A stretch of DNA of 64,000 nt from Allorhodoferax sp032337135 (GTDB lineage: Bacteria; Pseudomonadota; Gammaproteobacteria; Burkholderiales; Burkholderiaceae_C), in assembly GCF_032337135.1 (NCBI RefSeq), contig NZ_JAVXZZ010000001.1, positions 1,054,001 to 1,118,000 of the forward strand. Reading direction: 5' to 3'. Below are positions 16,656 through 25,181 of the stretch, piece by piece. The notes below the pieces were generated by a model. It searched no databases. It saw only the letters and a list, made by a program, of their open reading frames with translations, and was not told the origin of the DNA. Every line of letters starts with the position of its first letter. Position 1 is the stretch's first letter. Made by a program: the position numbers and the translations under genes.

Positions 16656-16983
16656 GGTGCACTCCTTTCTTCCAGCAATCCGATGCAACCGCACAAGCCG
16701 GCATGCCACACGCTGGCCCCGCAGCCATCGCGTTGGCAGGCAACGCAGCCGGCAAACGCTGGGACAAAGAATAGATCGGGTATCCGGTCAATGCAAGCCC
16801 CAGTGGGGGTTCCCATCCTGCTCTGCCCTGTGGCCCCACATTGCCTTTGATAGCGGTGTGCTGCTGCAAAGCGGACAGGAGAGGAAAGACGCTCGATGCC
16901 ATGACGTCTCATGAACCATCCAACCGGGCCATTGCCAACCTCCCGCCAGCGCGCCGTGCCGACACAGCGCCATCGACCAAACC
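16656..16983. other. 328-base intergenic stretch
   Basis: No convincing gene was found on either strand; the open frames here are antisense or lack ribosome sites. It must hold the promoter of the 80-residue gene to its left, and the MBL hydrolase ends at its right edge. No RNA gene or repeat copy was recognised apart from a weak CCCC-AGT-GGGG hairpin around 16798. Confidence 0.6.
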
Positions 16984-17631
16984 CTAACCTGCAGCCAGGC
17001 TGCCAACGTAGGGGTTGAAGCGCCGCTCTTCCCCCAGCGTGCTCTCGGGCCCGTGGCCGGGGATGAACACCACATCATCACCCATGGGCCACAGGCGCTC
17101 GCGGATGCTGGCAAGCAGTTGGGCATGGTTGCCCTGGGGGAAGTCGGTGCGCCCGATGGAGCCTGCAAACAGCACGTCACCGACGAAGACCCGACGCGCC
17201 TCGGGCGAGAAGAACACCACGTGCCCCGGTGTATGGCCCGGGCAATGGCGTACCTGCAGGGTGCTATGGCCCACGGCCACGGTGTCGCCATCGTGCAACC
17301 AGCGCGTGGGCGTGAACGGCAGTGCCGGGGGGAACCCGAACATCGCGCTTTGCTGCGGCAGGCCATCGATCCAGAACTGATCTCCCGGGTGGGGGCCGAC
17401 GATGGGCAGGTGCAGCGCCTGGGCCAGTTCACCCGTGCCCCCAGCGTGGTCGATGTGGGCGTGGGTCAGCAGGATCTGTGTCAGATGCAGACCACGGCGC
17501 TGTACTTCGGCCTGCAGGTTCGGCAGATCGCCACCGGGATCGACCACAGCCGCCTCCAAGGTTTCGTCACACCAGACGATCGAGGCATTCTGGGCAAAGG
17601 CGGTGACTGGGATGGTGCAATATTGGAGCAT
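16984..17631 (-). CDS. MBL-fold metallo-hydrolase (glyoxalase II-like)
   Basis: A 215-residue metallo-beta-lactamase-fold hydrolase. It has the metal-binding motif THAHIDHAGG, further ligands in GHTPGHVVFF, VFVGDVLFAGSIGRTD, and FIPGHGPES. The start at MLQYCTIPVTAFAQN matches the usual family N-terminus; a much longer open frame upstream is an antisense shadow of the divergent gene. It resembles the YcbL/glyoxalase-II-like group, hydrolysing thioesters such as S-lactoylglutathione, but substrate is not determinable. It is divergent from the YiiX-like gene, with an 87-base shared promoter region. Confidence 0.92.
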   Translation of the reverse strand: MLQYCTIPVTAFAQNASIVWCDETLEAAVVDPGGDLPNLQAEVQRRGLHLTQILLTHAHIDHAGGTGELAQALHLPIVGPHPGDQFWIDGLPQQSAMFGFPPALPFTPTRWLHDGDTVAVGHSTLQVRHCPGHTPGHVVFFSPEARRVFVGDVLFAGSIGRTDFPQGNHAQLLASIRERLWPMGDDVVFIPGHGPESTLGEERRFNPYVGSLAAG

Positions 17632-17718
17632 TTCTACCAAAGTTGATAAAACAGACGAAAGCTGATTCTTGTATAAAGGGAGCACCCACCAAGAACTCAC
17701 CAGGGAGTGACGCAGACG

Positions 17719-18759
17719 ATGAAAATCCTGTGGCCTATTTTGCTCGCAGTTTTGCGCTCCCTGTATTTCGCCTACGCGCTGTGGTGCGTGCTGTTTCCGG
17801 TCGGGCTGTACTACCTGGTGCGCGACTGCCCCTCCGTCGTGCAGTGGGTGGGGGCGGGTCTGGGCCTGGCGCTGGTCCTCGGGGTGTACCTGCGCCGAAC
17901 CCCCGGTGACCCCAACCCCTGGCAAAGCGGCTTCCTGGCCTGGTTCGGCACCCTCAAGCGCTTCGGAACCATCACGCCGGGCCCCATGGTGGGCATTGGA
18001 TTGCCCTCGGTCTACCTGGTCGAGAATCCGCGCAGCTATCGCATCGGTGGGCGTGACCTGCGCAAGGTTCTGGCCGACCTGCAGCCGGGTGACATCCTGC
18101 TGCGCGGCTACGACGGCTACATCGACGGTGCCTTCATTCGGCGGGCGTCGCGCTGCTCCGACACCGGATTCAAACCGGGCTGGTTTACCCATGCGGCCCT
18201 GTACGTCGGCCCCATCGGCGAGGAGGAACGCGCTGAAGTGGAGAAGCGCTTTGCACAGGAGCCCGGCCTGCGGGGGCAGGATTACCACCAGTTTTTCGAG
18301 ACCGGCTCCCACATGGTGATCCACTCGATGTCCAAGGGGGTTCATACCGAAGACATCCTGACCTTCACTCGCTGCGATTACCTGACGGTGCTGCGCCTGC
18401 GGGGCGATACCGGCTTCGACCAGCCACAAGCCGTGGCCGATGCGATCGCACGGGCGCTGTCGAAGATCGGGGAGAAGTACGACTTCGACAGCAGCGACAC
18501 CACCCATTTCCACCGCTTCAGTTGCTCGGAACTGGTGTACTACTGCCTGCAAGGCGTGCGCGAGAAGCTGCAACTGGCGCCACGGGCGCATGCGCTCTAT
18601 CCCCTGGGCACCTGGAACCCGCACCTTGCCGTGCTCAAGCGCACCACCATCATCCCGGACGATTTCTACGACCTGTGCACCGAGGGCAAGCTCCAGCGCG
18701 TCTGGGAAGACCGGGAAAGCGCCCAACGCCCAGGCCATCTGGGGCCCTTGCCGTCATGA
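17719..18759 (+). CDS. YiiX-like permuted papain-fold membrane protein
   Basis: A 346-residue protein with two N-terminal membrane segments (about residues 8-35 and 41-57) and a C-terminal permuted NlpC/P60 (YiiX/YebB-like) domain. Characteristic features are LQPGDILLRG at 121-130, catalytic-type His158 in FTHAALYVG and nucleophile-type Cys269 in FSCSELVYYC, in the order His then Cys expected of the permuted fold. ATG 17719 has AGGGAG at 17702-17707; a GTG at 17707 overlaps that site. Family members are suspected peptidases, amidases or acyltransferases. Its stop overlaps the start of the GGDEF-EAL gene by 4 bases, so the genes are co-translated. Confidence 0.82.
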   Translation: MKILWPILLAVLRSLYFAYALWCVLFPVGLYYLVRDCPSVVQWVGAGLGLALVLGVYLRRTPGDPNPWQSGFLAWFGTLKRFGTITPGPMVGIGLPSVYLVENPRSYRIGGRDLRKVLADLQPGDILLRGYDGYIDGAFIRRASRCSDTGFKPGWFTHAALYVGPIGEEERAEVEKRFAQEPGLRGQDYHQFFETGSHMVIHSMSKGVHTEDILTFTRCDYLTVLRLRGDTGFDQPQAVADAIARALSKIGEKYDFDSSDTTHFHRFSCSELVYYCLQGVREKLQLAPRAHALYPLGTWNPHLAVLKRTTIIPDDFYDLCTEGKLQRVWEDRESAQRPGHLGPLPS

Positions 18760-20699
18760 AGTGGGGCCTGCACGCCCTCCTCCAGGGCACCAACGAGGTG
18801 CTGGGCCTGGGCGTGCGCGAGCTGGCGGGCTTTGAAGAGCGCGCCGGTCATGTGCGGGCAGCATCGGCACTGGGGGTGTTCTTTGGCATCCTGTTCTCGG
18901 CGTTCAACATGGCCACCCCCGGCATGGAAGTGCTGGGCCAGGCCGAATTGGCGGTGGTTCTGGTCCTGTTGGTGCCTGCCGTGGTAGCCAGCCGCTGGCC
19001 GCACTGGGTAGGCCTGGCCGAAGTGCTGGTGGTGCTGGCCTCGATGGGTTTCTCCTTTGCACTGCTCATCTTCGGCGGCATCGAAGGCACGGGGTTGTTC
19101 TGGGTCGGCATGGTGCCCTTCCTGGGGTTCTTCATCGGTGGTCAGCGCAATGGCTGGCTGTACTGCCTGGCCATGATCGGTGCGATGACGCTGTACTTCA
19201 CGGGCATCCAGCGGCACCTGCCTTGGGCACACCAGCACAGCAGCGTGGTGGCCACCCAGTTTGTCCTGTCCTTCGTGTTCTACACCTTGGTAGCGGCGGC
19301 ATTCAACCGTGCCCGCAGCCAGTTTGAAGACAAGCTGCAGCAGCGGGTGGAGGAAAAGACCGCCGATGCCAAGGCCCTGCTGGCCCAGATGGAATACCTG
19401 GCAACCCACGACACCCTGACCGGACTGCCCAACCAGCTGCTGCTGGTACAGCAGCTGGGGGCAGCCATTGACCAGGCGCGCACGCAGAACCGCGCGGTCG
19501 TGGTGTGCGTGATGCGACTCGAGCGCATGTTCGAGTTGTGCAACGTCCTTGGCGCCGAAGGGGGCGACCAACTGGTGCGGGAGGTGTCAGCACAGCTGCA
19601 GGGGCTCTGTGGTGAGCGCGGCACCCTGGCACGCACCCGGCGCGACGAGTTCGCGGTCATCTACCCGCTGCACCAGCCCCATGTGCAGCCAGCGCAACTC
19701 CAGCAGTTCTTGCTGGAGCACCCGATCTCGATCCAGGTGCAGGGTTATTCGCTGTTTCTGGAATTCACCGTGGGTCTGGCCGTTTTCCCGGAACATGCCG
19801 CCAGCGCCGACCGGCTCCTGCACCGCGCCGAGCAGGCCATGCTGCAGGCCTATCGCAGCGACCAATCCTGGTCGCTCTACAACGAGGATCTGGAAAAGAC
19901 CTTTGTGCGCCACCACCTGCTGTTTGGCCGCCTGCGCGATGCCCTGCAGCTCGGCCATCTCCAGGTCCATTTCCAGCCACAAATCGACCTGCACACGGGG
20001 CAACTCCATGGTGCTGAGGCCTTGGCACGCTGGTGGGACCCGGTCAGCCAGTCGATGGTACCGCCCGTCACGTTCATTCCCGTGGCGGAAGAGTCCGGGC
20101 TGATCCGGCCCCTGACGCGCTGGCTCATTGGCGAATGTCTGCGCCACTGTGCGTCCTGGCACGCCATGGGGCGGCCGCTCGATGTCTCCATCAACCTTTC
20201 GGCCATGAACCTGCTGGACCCGGAGTTGATTTCCGTACTGCAGCAGAGCCTGCAAGACACGGGGCTGGCACCGCGGCACGTGAATCTGGAGATTACCGAG
20301 AGTTGCTTCATGGACTCGCCCGAGCGGGCCATGGAGGTGGTGCGCCACCTGCACTCCCTGGGGTTTCGCCTGTCCATCGACGATTTCGGCACCGGGTATT
20401 CTTCCCTGTCGTACCTGAAAAACCTGCCCATCGATGAGCTGAAGATCGACCAGGGCTTTGTTCGCAACCTGCTCGACAACCCCGGCGATCAGGCCATCGT
20501 GGCATCCACCCTGGACCTGGCCCACAACCTGCGACTCTCGGTCGTTGCGGAAGGCATAGAAGACAGCGCAACCGCGCTCTGGCTGCGGGCCCGCGGCTGC
20601 GAATTCGGTCAGGGCTACCATTTCGCGCGCCCCATGTCGGCCGAGGACTTCCTGCACTTCGCAGGCAATTTCACCCCCAGTTTGCCGCCCACGCCATGA
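18756..20699 (+). CDS. membrane GGDEF-EAL cyclic di-GMP phosphodiesterase
   Basis: A 647-residue inner-membrane signalling protein: five or six N-terminal membrane helices (about residues 40-185), a coiled segment, a degenerate GGDEF domain (about 212-375) and an EAL domain (about 390-645). The cyclase signature is RRDEF (295-299) instead of GGDEF, so synthesis is unlikely. The EAL domain keeps the catalytic motifs GAEALARWW, LEITES, IDDFGTGYSSLSYL and LKIDQGFV, so it should hydrolyse c-di-GMP. The N-terminal domain resembles seven-helix or MASE-type sensors, but I cannot assign it. It overlaps both its neighbours by 4 bases, placing it in a three-gene operon. Confidence 0.93.
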   Translation: MKWGLHALLQGTNEVLGLGVRELAGFEERAGHVRAASALGVFFGILFSAFNMATPGMEVLGQAELAVVLVLLVPAVVASRWPHWVGLAEVLVVLASMGFSFALLIFGGIEGTGLFWVGMVPFLGFFIGGQRNGWLYCLAMIGAMTLYFTGIQRHLPWAHQHSSVVATQFVLSFVFYTLVAAAFNRARSQFEDKLQQRVEEKTADAKALLAQMEYLATHDTLTGLPNQLLLVQQLGAAIDQARTQNRAVVVCVMRLERMFELCNVLGAEGGDQLVREVSAQLQGLCGERGTLARTRRDEFAVIYPLHQPHVQPAQLQQFLLEHPISIQVQGYSLFLEFTVGLAVFPEHAASADRLLHRAEQAMLQAYRSDQSWSLYNEDLEKTFVRHHLLFGRLRDALQLGHLQVHFQPQIDLHTGQLHGAEALARWWDPVSQSMVPPVTFIPVAEESGLIRPLTRWLIGECLRHCASWHAMGRPLDVSINLSAMNLLDPELISVLQQSLQDTGLAPRHVNLEITESCFMDSPERAMEVVRHLHSLGFRLSIDDFGTGYSSLSYLKNLPIDELKIDQGFVRNLLDNPGDQAIVASTLDLAHNLRLSVVAEGIEDSATALWLRARGCEFGQGYHFARPMSAEDFLHFAGNFTPSLPPTP

Positions 20700-21535
20700 G
20701 AATCATCCACCTTAGCGATACCCACATCGGGCGCGATGACAACCTGCGCCGCATGCAGGCGCTGCTGAACGACATGCGCCAGCATTGCAACCCGCAGACC
20801 CACGTGCTCGTGCACACCGGCGATCTGATCAACCACGGCCACTCGTCCGAAATGATGGTGGGGCGGGATCTGCTGCAAGGCATGGCCGATGCCGGGTGGC
20901 GCGTCCTGCTCGCGCCGGGCAACCACGACTACGGCGACTCGCTCCATGTGGACCCCGAGTGGGCGGCGCAGTACCGCCAGACGCTGGCGCCCTTCCTGTT
21001 CGGTGACACACCCGCTACGTTCCCGGTATTGCGCTTGGTGGAGGACTGCGCCTTCATTGGCCTGGACTCGAATGCCGCGGAGATGGGCTGGTGGGAGCGC
21101 TGGATGGCCGAAGGCTATTTGGGCGGCGCCCAGCGTGCGCGCTTGAGCGCCATGCTCGATTCTGCGGAGGTGCGCACGCGCACGGTCATCGTCTACCTGC
21201 ACCACCACCCCTTCATCGACGCCCCCATGGTGCGCGCCGACGTGGGCGACCGGGCCTACTGGAAGGAGCTGTTCGGTTGGAACACCCGGCGCTTCAGGCG
21301 CCTGAAGGACGCCTACTCGCTGATGCAATGCCTACGCGACCGCACCGACATCCTGCTCTTCGGCCACCAGCATTTCGGACTGGACTTCAGCGCCGAGGCC
21401 CAGCGTTACGGCATTCCATTGGCACTGGACGCCAGCTCCAGCACCGCCACGCAGATGGACACCGACCGCATGCGCTACCGCATCATCGACAGCACCACCA
21501 GAACCTTCGAGACGCGGTTTGTAGCGTTTCCCTAG
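20696..21535 (+). CDS. CpdA-like metallophosphoesterase
   Basis: A 279-residue calcineurin-type phosphoesterase. All metal motifs are present: LSDTHIGRDD, HTGDLINHG, PGNHDYGDS, LHHHPFID and FGHQHFGLD. This pattern fits class III cyclic-nucleotide phosphodiesterases (CpdA) or related enzymes. The ATG overlaps the stop of the EAL gene (ATGA), and the stop codon lies in CTAG shared with the stop of xth on the other strand. Placement with an EAL protein suggests nucleotide second-messenger turnover, but CpdA-fold enzymes have varied substrates. Confidence 0.88.
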   Translation: MRIIHLSDTHIGRDDNLRRMQALLNDMRQHCNPQTHVLVHTGDLINHGHSSEMMVGRDLLQGMADAGWRVLLAPGNHDYGDSLHVDPEWAAQYRQTLAPFLFGDTPATFPVLRLVEDCAFIGLDSNAAEMGWWERWMAEGYLGGAQRARLSAMLDSAEVRTRTVIVYLHHHPFIDAPMVRADVGDRAYWKELFGWNTRRFRRLKDAYSLMQCLRDRTDILLFGHQHFGLDFSAEAQRYGIPLALDASSSTATQMDTDRMRYRIIDSTTRTFETRFVAFP

Positions 21536-22335
21536 ACCAAGTGCTCGTAGGCCACTGTAACGGGGGCGTGGTCTGAAAACTTCTCGTCCTTGTAAATGGA
21601 CACACTGCGGGCCTGCCCCGCAATGGCCGGGGTGGCCAGGTGGTAGTCCAGCCGCCAGCCTACGTTCTTGGCATAGGCCTGCCCGCGGTTGCTCCACCAT
21701 GTGTAGCAGGCATCCGTCGTATCGGGATACAACTGGCGGTAGACGTCGACCATGCCGCCTTCTGACAAGAACTTCGTCATCCAGGCGCGCTCCTCCGGCA
21801 GGAAGCCACTGTTCTTCTGGTTGCTCTTCCAGTTCTTCAGGTCCGCCTCCTTGTGGGCGATATTCACGTCGCTGCAGACCACGAAGTCGCGCTGGGCCTT
21901 GAGGGCCATCAGGTGCGGGTAGATGCGGTCCAGAAAACGGAACTTCGCCTGCTGGCGGTCCTCGCCGGACGAACCGCTGGGGAAGTAGATGCTCAGGATG
22001 GAGCGCTTCACGGCAGGCGTGTCGAAGCGCAGCTCCACATAGCGGCCCTCGTCATCGAATTCGGCGTCACCAAAGCCCACCACCACGTCGCTGGGCTCGT
22101 GGCGGGTGTAGACCGCCACGCCCGAATAGCCCTTCTTCTGGGCAAAATGGAAATGCCCCTTCAGGCCCGCCAGCGACTCGAACTTTCCCGCAACGTCGGG
22201 CGCCTGGGCCTTTACTTCCTGCACGCAAATACAATCGGGTCGCTCTTTTGCGAGCCAGGCTTCAAGCCCTTTGGAAGTGGCAGAACGGATGCCGTTGAGG
22301 TTGAGGCTGGTTAACTTGAACAAGGATTTCCCCAT
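21532..22335 (-). CDS. xth: exodeoxyribonuclease III family enzyme
   Basis: A 267-residue endonuclease/exonuclease/phosphatase-fold protein of the ExoIII (AP endonuclease) group acting in base excision repair. Motifs are SLNLNGIRSA, CVQEVKAQ, GYSGVAVYTR, DFVVCSDVNIAH, WRLDYHLAT and DEKFSDHAPV, which carry the metal and catalytic residues. The ATG at 22335 shares CATG with the pyrE start on the other strand; a TTG at 22323, with a GGGGA stretch before it, is an alternative start that would avoid this. Its TAG stop shares CTAG with the upstream phosphoesterase. The 5' end is thus the only uncertainty. Confidence 0.93.
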   Translation of the reverse strand: MGKSLFKLTSLNLNGIRSATSKGLEAWLAKERPDCICVQEVKAQAPDVAGKFESLAGLKGHFHFAQKKGYSGVAVYTRHEPSDVVVGFGDAEFDDEGRYVELRFDTPAVKRSILSIYFPSGSSGEDRQQAKFRFLDRIYPHLMALKAQRDFVVCSDVNIAHKEADLKNWKSNQKNSGFLPEERAWMTKFLSEGGMVDVYRQLYPDTTDACYTWWSNRGQAYAKNVGWRLDYHLATPAIAGQARSVSIYKDEKFSDHAPVTVAYEHLV

Positions 22336-23020
22336 GTCGAATCAGGACGCAGTGGCCCAGGAATTTGTGGCGTTTGCCTTGGAGTGTGGCGTGCTGCGCT
22401 TTGGCGAATTCAAGACCAAGGCCGGGCGCATGAGCCCCTACTTCTTCAACGCCGGGCTGTTTGACGACGGCGCCAAGCTGCTGCGTTTGGCCGAATTCTA
22501 TGCCCAGCGCATCCTAGCCAGCGGCATCGAGTTCGACATGATCTTCGGCCCGGCCTACAAGGGCATTCCGCTGGGTGCGGCGGTGGCCATCGAACTGGCG
22601 CGGCGCGGCCGCAACGTGCCCTTTGCCTACAACCGCAAGGAGGCCAAGGACCACGGCGAAGGCGGCACCCTGGTCGGCGCGCCCCTGCAGGGCAGGGTAC
22701 TGGTGGTCGACGATGTCATGTCGGCCGGTACGGCCGTGCGCGAATCGATCGCCCTGATCGAAAAGGCGGGCGCCCGGGCCCATGCCGTGGCCATTGCCCT
22801 CGATCGCCAGGAGATGGCGACCGAGAAACAAGCCGATGGCAGCACCATCGATGTGCCCTACAGTGCCGTGCAGTATGTGCAGAACACCCTGAAGATGCAG
22901 GTTTGCGCGATTGCCAAGCTATCGGATTTGATGCAGTATCTGGCGCAGCGCAGCGGAGGCGATAGCGCAGAACATCATCAACGCGTGCTGGCGTACCGGC
23001 AACGCTACGGAGTGGAATAA
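22334..23020 (+). CDS. pyrE: orotate phosphoribosyltransferase
   Basis: A 228-residue enzyme making orotidine 5'-phosphate from orotate and PRPP in pyrimidine synthesis. Features are GRMSPYFFNAGLF, GPAYKGIPLG, FAYNRKEAKDHGEGG (the catalytic loop) and the PRPP-binding motif VLVVDDVMSAGTA. ATG 22334 has AAGGA at 22322-22326; upstream open frame lies antisense to xth. It is divergent from xth with start codons overlapping in CATG, so each promoter must lie inside the other gene's coding region. It is followed after 6 bases by a DUF4124 gene on the same strand. Confidence 0.96.
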   Translation: MSNQDAVAQEFVAFALECGVLRFGEFKTKAGRMSPYFFNAGLFDDGAKLLRLAEFYAQRILASGIEFDMIFGPAYKGIPLGAAVAIELARRGRNVPFAYNRKEAKDHGEGGTLVGAPLQGRVLVVDDVMSAGTAVRESIALIEKAGARAHAVAIALDRQEMATEKQADGSTIDVPYSAVQYVQNTLKMQVCAIAKLSDLMQYLAQRSGGDSAEHHQRVLAYRQRYGVE

Positions 23021-23026
23021 GACCCT

Positions 23027-23674
23027 ATGCAATTGGCACATCGCACGTGCGTGACGGCCCTGACCCTTGCCATTGCTGGCGTGGCTGCCGCCCAAGGTAC
23101 GACTGGCCCGGTGATTCCGGGGGTGTACACCTGTGTCGATGCGAAGGGGCGCAAGCTCACTTCGGACCGCCCCATCCTTGAATGCATCGACCGGGAGCAA
23201 AAGGTACTCAACCCCAGCGGCACGGTGAAGGCCAAGGTGGGTCCCTCGCTGACGGCCCAGGAGCGCGCCGAGTTGGAGCAGAAGACCAAACGGGAGGCCG
23301 AAGAACAGGCCAAGGCAGCCGACGAAAAGCGGCGAAACCGTGCACTGCTGGCCCGTTACCCCAACAAGGCGACCCATGACAAGGAACGCAATGAAGCCAT
23401 CACGGGTGTTGAAACCGTGATCAAGGCTGCCAAGGGGCGCATCGATGAATTGGCAAGCCAGCAAAGCCGCCTCGACCAGGAAATGGAGTTCTACAAGAAG
23501 GACCCTGCGAAGGCACCCTTGTACCTGCGCCGTCAAGTGGAAGAAACCCAGCAGAGCATGGCCGTGCAGAAGCGCTTCATCGGCGAGCAGGAGGCGGAAA
23601 TCCGCCGCATCAATTCCCGTTTCGATGAAGAACTGACCCGGCTCAAGCCGCTGTGGGCGGCCGGGCAGCAATAG
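23027..23674 (+). CDS. exported DUF4124 coiled-coil protein
   Basis: A 215-residue periplasmic protein. A signal peptide (about residues 1-22) is followed by a DUF4124-like segment, GVYTCVDAKGRKLTSDRPILEC, with two Cys likely disulfide-bonded. A long charged coiled-coil region follows, from LTAQERAELEQKTK to the C-terminus. DUF4124 proteins are widespread in beta- and gammaproteobacteria, with no firm function. It starts 6 bases after pyrE, so it is co-transcribed, and ends before a strong bidirectional terminator. Confidence 0.83.
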   Translation: MQLAHRTCVTALTLAIAGVAAAQGTTGPVIPGVYTCVDAKGRKLTSDRPILECIDREQKVLNPSGTVKAKVGPSLTAQERAELEQKTKREAEEQAKAADEKRRNRALLARYPNKATHDKERNEAITGVETVIKAAKGRIDELASQQSRLDQEMEFYKKDPAKAPLYLRRQVEETQQSMAVQKRFIGEQEAEIRRINSRFDEELTRLKPLWAAGQQ

Positions 23675-23693
23675 CGGAGACCATAACCCCCAT

Positions 23694-23720
23694 AAAAAGG
23701 GCGCCAGTGGCGCCCTTTTT
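23694..23720. terminator. bidirectional terminator
   Basis: A perfect 12-bp stem AAAAAGGGCGCC / GGCGCCCTTTTT with loop AGT. The A and T runs at the two ends give a T-tract in both directions. It lies between the convergent DUF4124 gene and gatB and overlaps the gatB stop codon. Confidence 0.93.
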
Positions 23721-25179
23721 ATCCTGCGAGCTTGCGCCGCAACAGTTCATTGACCTGCTGCGGGTTCGCCTTGCCCTTGCTGGCCTTCATGATCTGACCC
23801 ACCAAGGCGTTGAGCGCCTTCTCGTTGCCAGCCTGGAATTCAGCCACGTTCTTGGCATTGGCCGCGATGACCTCGTCGACGATGGCTTCCAGGGCGCCAG
23901 TGTCGTTCATCTGCTTGAGACCCTTGGCCTCGATGATGGCATCGACATCGGCACCGTCGCCAGTCCACAGCGCATCGAACACCTGCTTGGCCGCATTGTT
24001 GGAAATCGTGTTGTCAACGATGCGGGCAATGACGGCGGCCAACTGTACGGGTTGCACCGGTGCCGTCTCGATGGCGCGGTCCTCCGTGTTCAGGCGCCGT
24101 GACACCTCACCCATGATCCAGTTGCTGGCCAGTTTGGCTTGGCCACAGGCCTTGGCAGTGGCTTCGAAGTAGGCGGCAATGGCCTTGCTCTGCGTCAGTT
24201 GCGTCGCGTCGTATTCCGGCAGGCCGTAGTCGGCCACGAAGCGCGCCGCCATCACGCGCGGCAATTCGGCCATCTGCCCTCGCACTTGCTCTATCCATTG
24301 CTCCGAAATACATAGCGGCGGCAGGTCCGGGTCGGGGAAGTAGCGGTAGTCGGCAGCGTCTTCCTTGGTGCGCATGGCGCGGGTCTCGCCGGTATCGGGG
24401 TTAAACAGCACGGTGGCCTGCTGAATCTCGTGGCCGTCCTCGATCTGTTCGATCTGCCAGCGCACTTCATAGTCGATGGCCTGCTGCATGAACTTGAAGC
24501 TGTTCAGATTCTTGATCTCGCGCCGCGTACCCAAGGGCTGCCCCGGCTTGCGCACCGAGACGTTGGCGTCGCAGCGGAACGAGCCTTCCTGCATGTTGCC
24601 GTCGCAGATGCCGATCCAGGTCACGATCTTGTGCAGTTCCTTGGCATAGGCCACGGCCTCGGCACTGGAGCGGATGTCCGGCTCGGTCACGATTTCCAGC
24701 AGGGGCGTACCGGCGCGGTTGAGGTCAATGCCACTCTGGCCAATGAAGTCCTCGTGCAGCGACTTGCCCGCGTCTTCCTCCAGGTGGGCGCGCACCAGGC
24801 GCACGGTCTTCTTCTCGTCGCCAAGGAAGAAACTCACCTCACCACCCTGCACCACGGGAATCTCGAACTGGCTGATCTGGTAGCCCTTGGGCAGGTCCGG
24901 GTAGAAATAGTTCTTGCGGGCAAAGATGCTTTTCTGCGCCACATGGGCATTCACCGCCAAACCGAATTCGATGGCACGCTCAACCGCGCCCTTGTTCATC
25001 ACCGGCAACGTACCCGGCAGAGCCAGGTCCACGGCGCAGGCCTGGGTGTTGGGCTCGGCACCGAAGGCGGTGGCGGCGCGCGAAAAGATCTTGGATTGGG
25101 TGGAGAGCTGGGCGTGGGTTTCGAAGCCGATCACCACTTCATAGCCCTGCACCAGGGGGCTGCTTGTCTTGCTGGTCAT
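23719..25179 (-). CDS. gatB: Asp-tRNA(Asn)/Glu-tRNA(Gln) amidotransferase subunit B
   Basis: A 486-residue GatB. Together with GatA and GatC it converts misacylated Glu-tRNA(Gln) and Asp-tRNA(Asn) to the amide forms. Features are the N-terminal GYEVVIGFETHAQL, the cradle-domain kinase-like region with NRAGTPLLEIVTEPD and DANVSVRKPG, GEVSRRLN, and the C-terminal YqeY-like tail domain ending in LRRKL. The start has good family fit (conserved VIGFETHAQL at about 16). It is last of gatC-gatA-gatB and ends on the bidirectional terminator. The gap to gatA is 2 bases. Confidence 0.97.
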   Translation of the reverse strand: MTSKTSSPLVQGYEVVIGFETHAQLSTQSKIFSRAATAFGAEPNTQACAVDLALPGTLPVMNKGAVERAIEFGLAVNAHVAQKSIFARKNYFYPDLPKGYQISQFEIPVVQGGEVSFFLGDEKKTVRLVRAHLEEDAGKSLHEDFIGQSGIDLNRAGTPLLEIVTEPDIRSSAEAVAYAKELHKIVTWIGICDGNMQEGSFRCDANVSVRKPGQPLGTRREIKNLNSFKFMQQAIDYEVRWQIEQIEDGHEIQQATVLFNPDTGETRAMRTKEDAADYRYFPDPDLPPLCISEQWIEQVRGQMAELPRVMAARFVADYGLPEYDATQLTQSKAIAAYFEATAKACGQAKLASNWIMGEVSRRLNTEDRAIETAPVQPVQLAAVIARIVDNTISNNAAKQVFDALWTGDGADVDAIIEAKGLKQMNDTGALEAIVDEVIAANAKNVAEFQAGNEKALNALVGQIMKASKGKANPQQVNELLRRKLAG

Positions 25180-25181
25180 GG

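Noticed and set aside
16656..16983. Possible extra small gene in the gap
   Set aside because: The open frames present lack ribosome sites and homology, and lie antisense or in low-complexity sequence.
18756..20699. Active diguanylate cyclase
   Set aside because: The signature residues are RRDEF, not GGDEF, so synthesis of c-di-GMP is unlikely.
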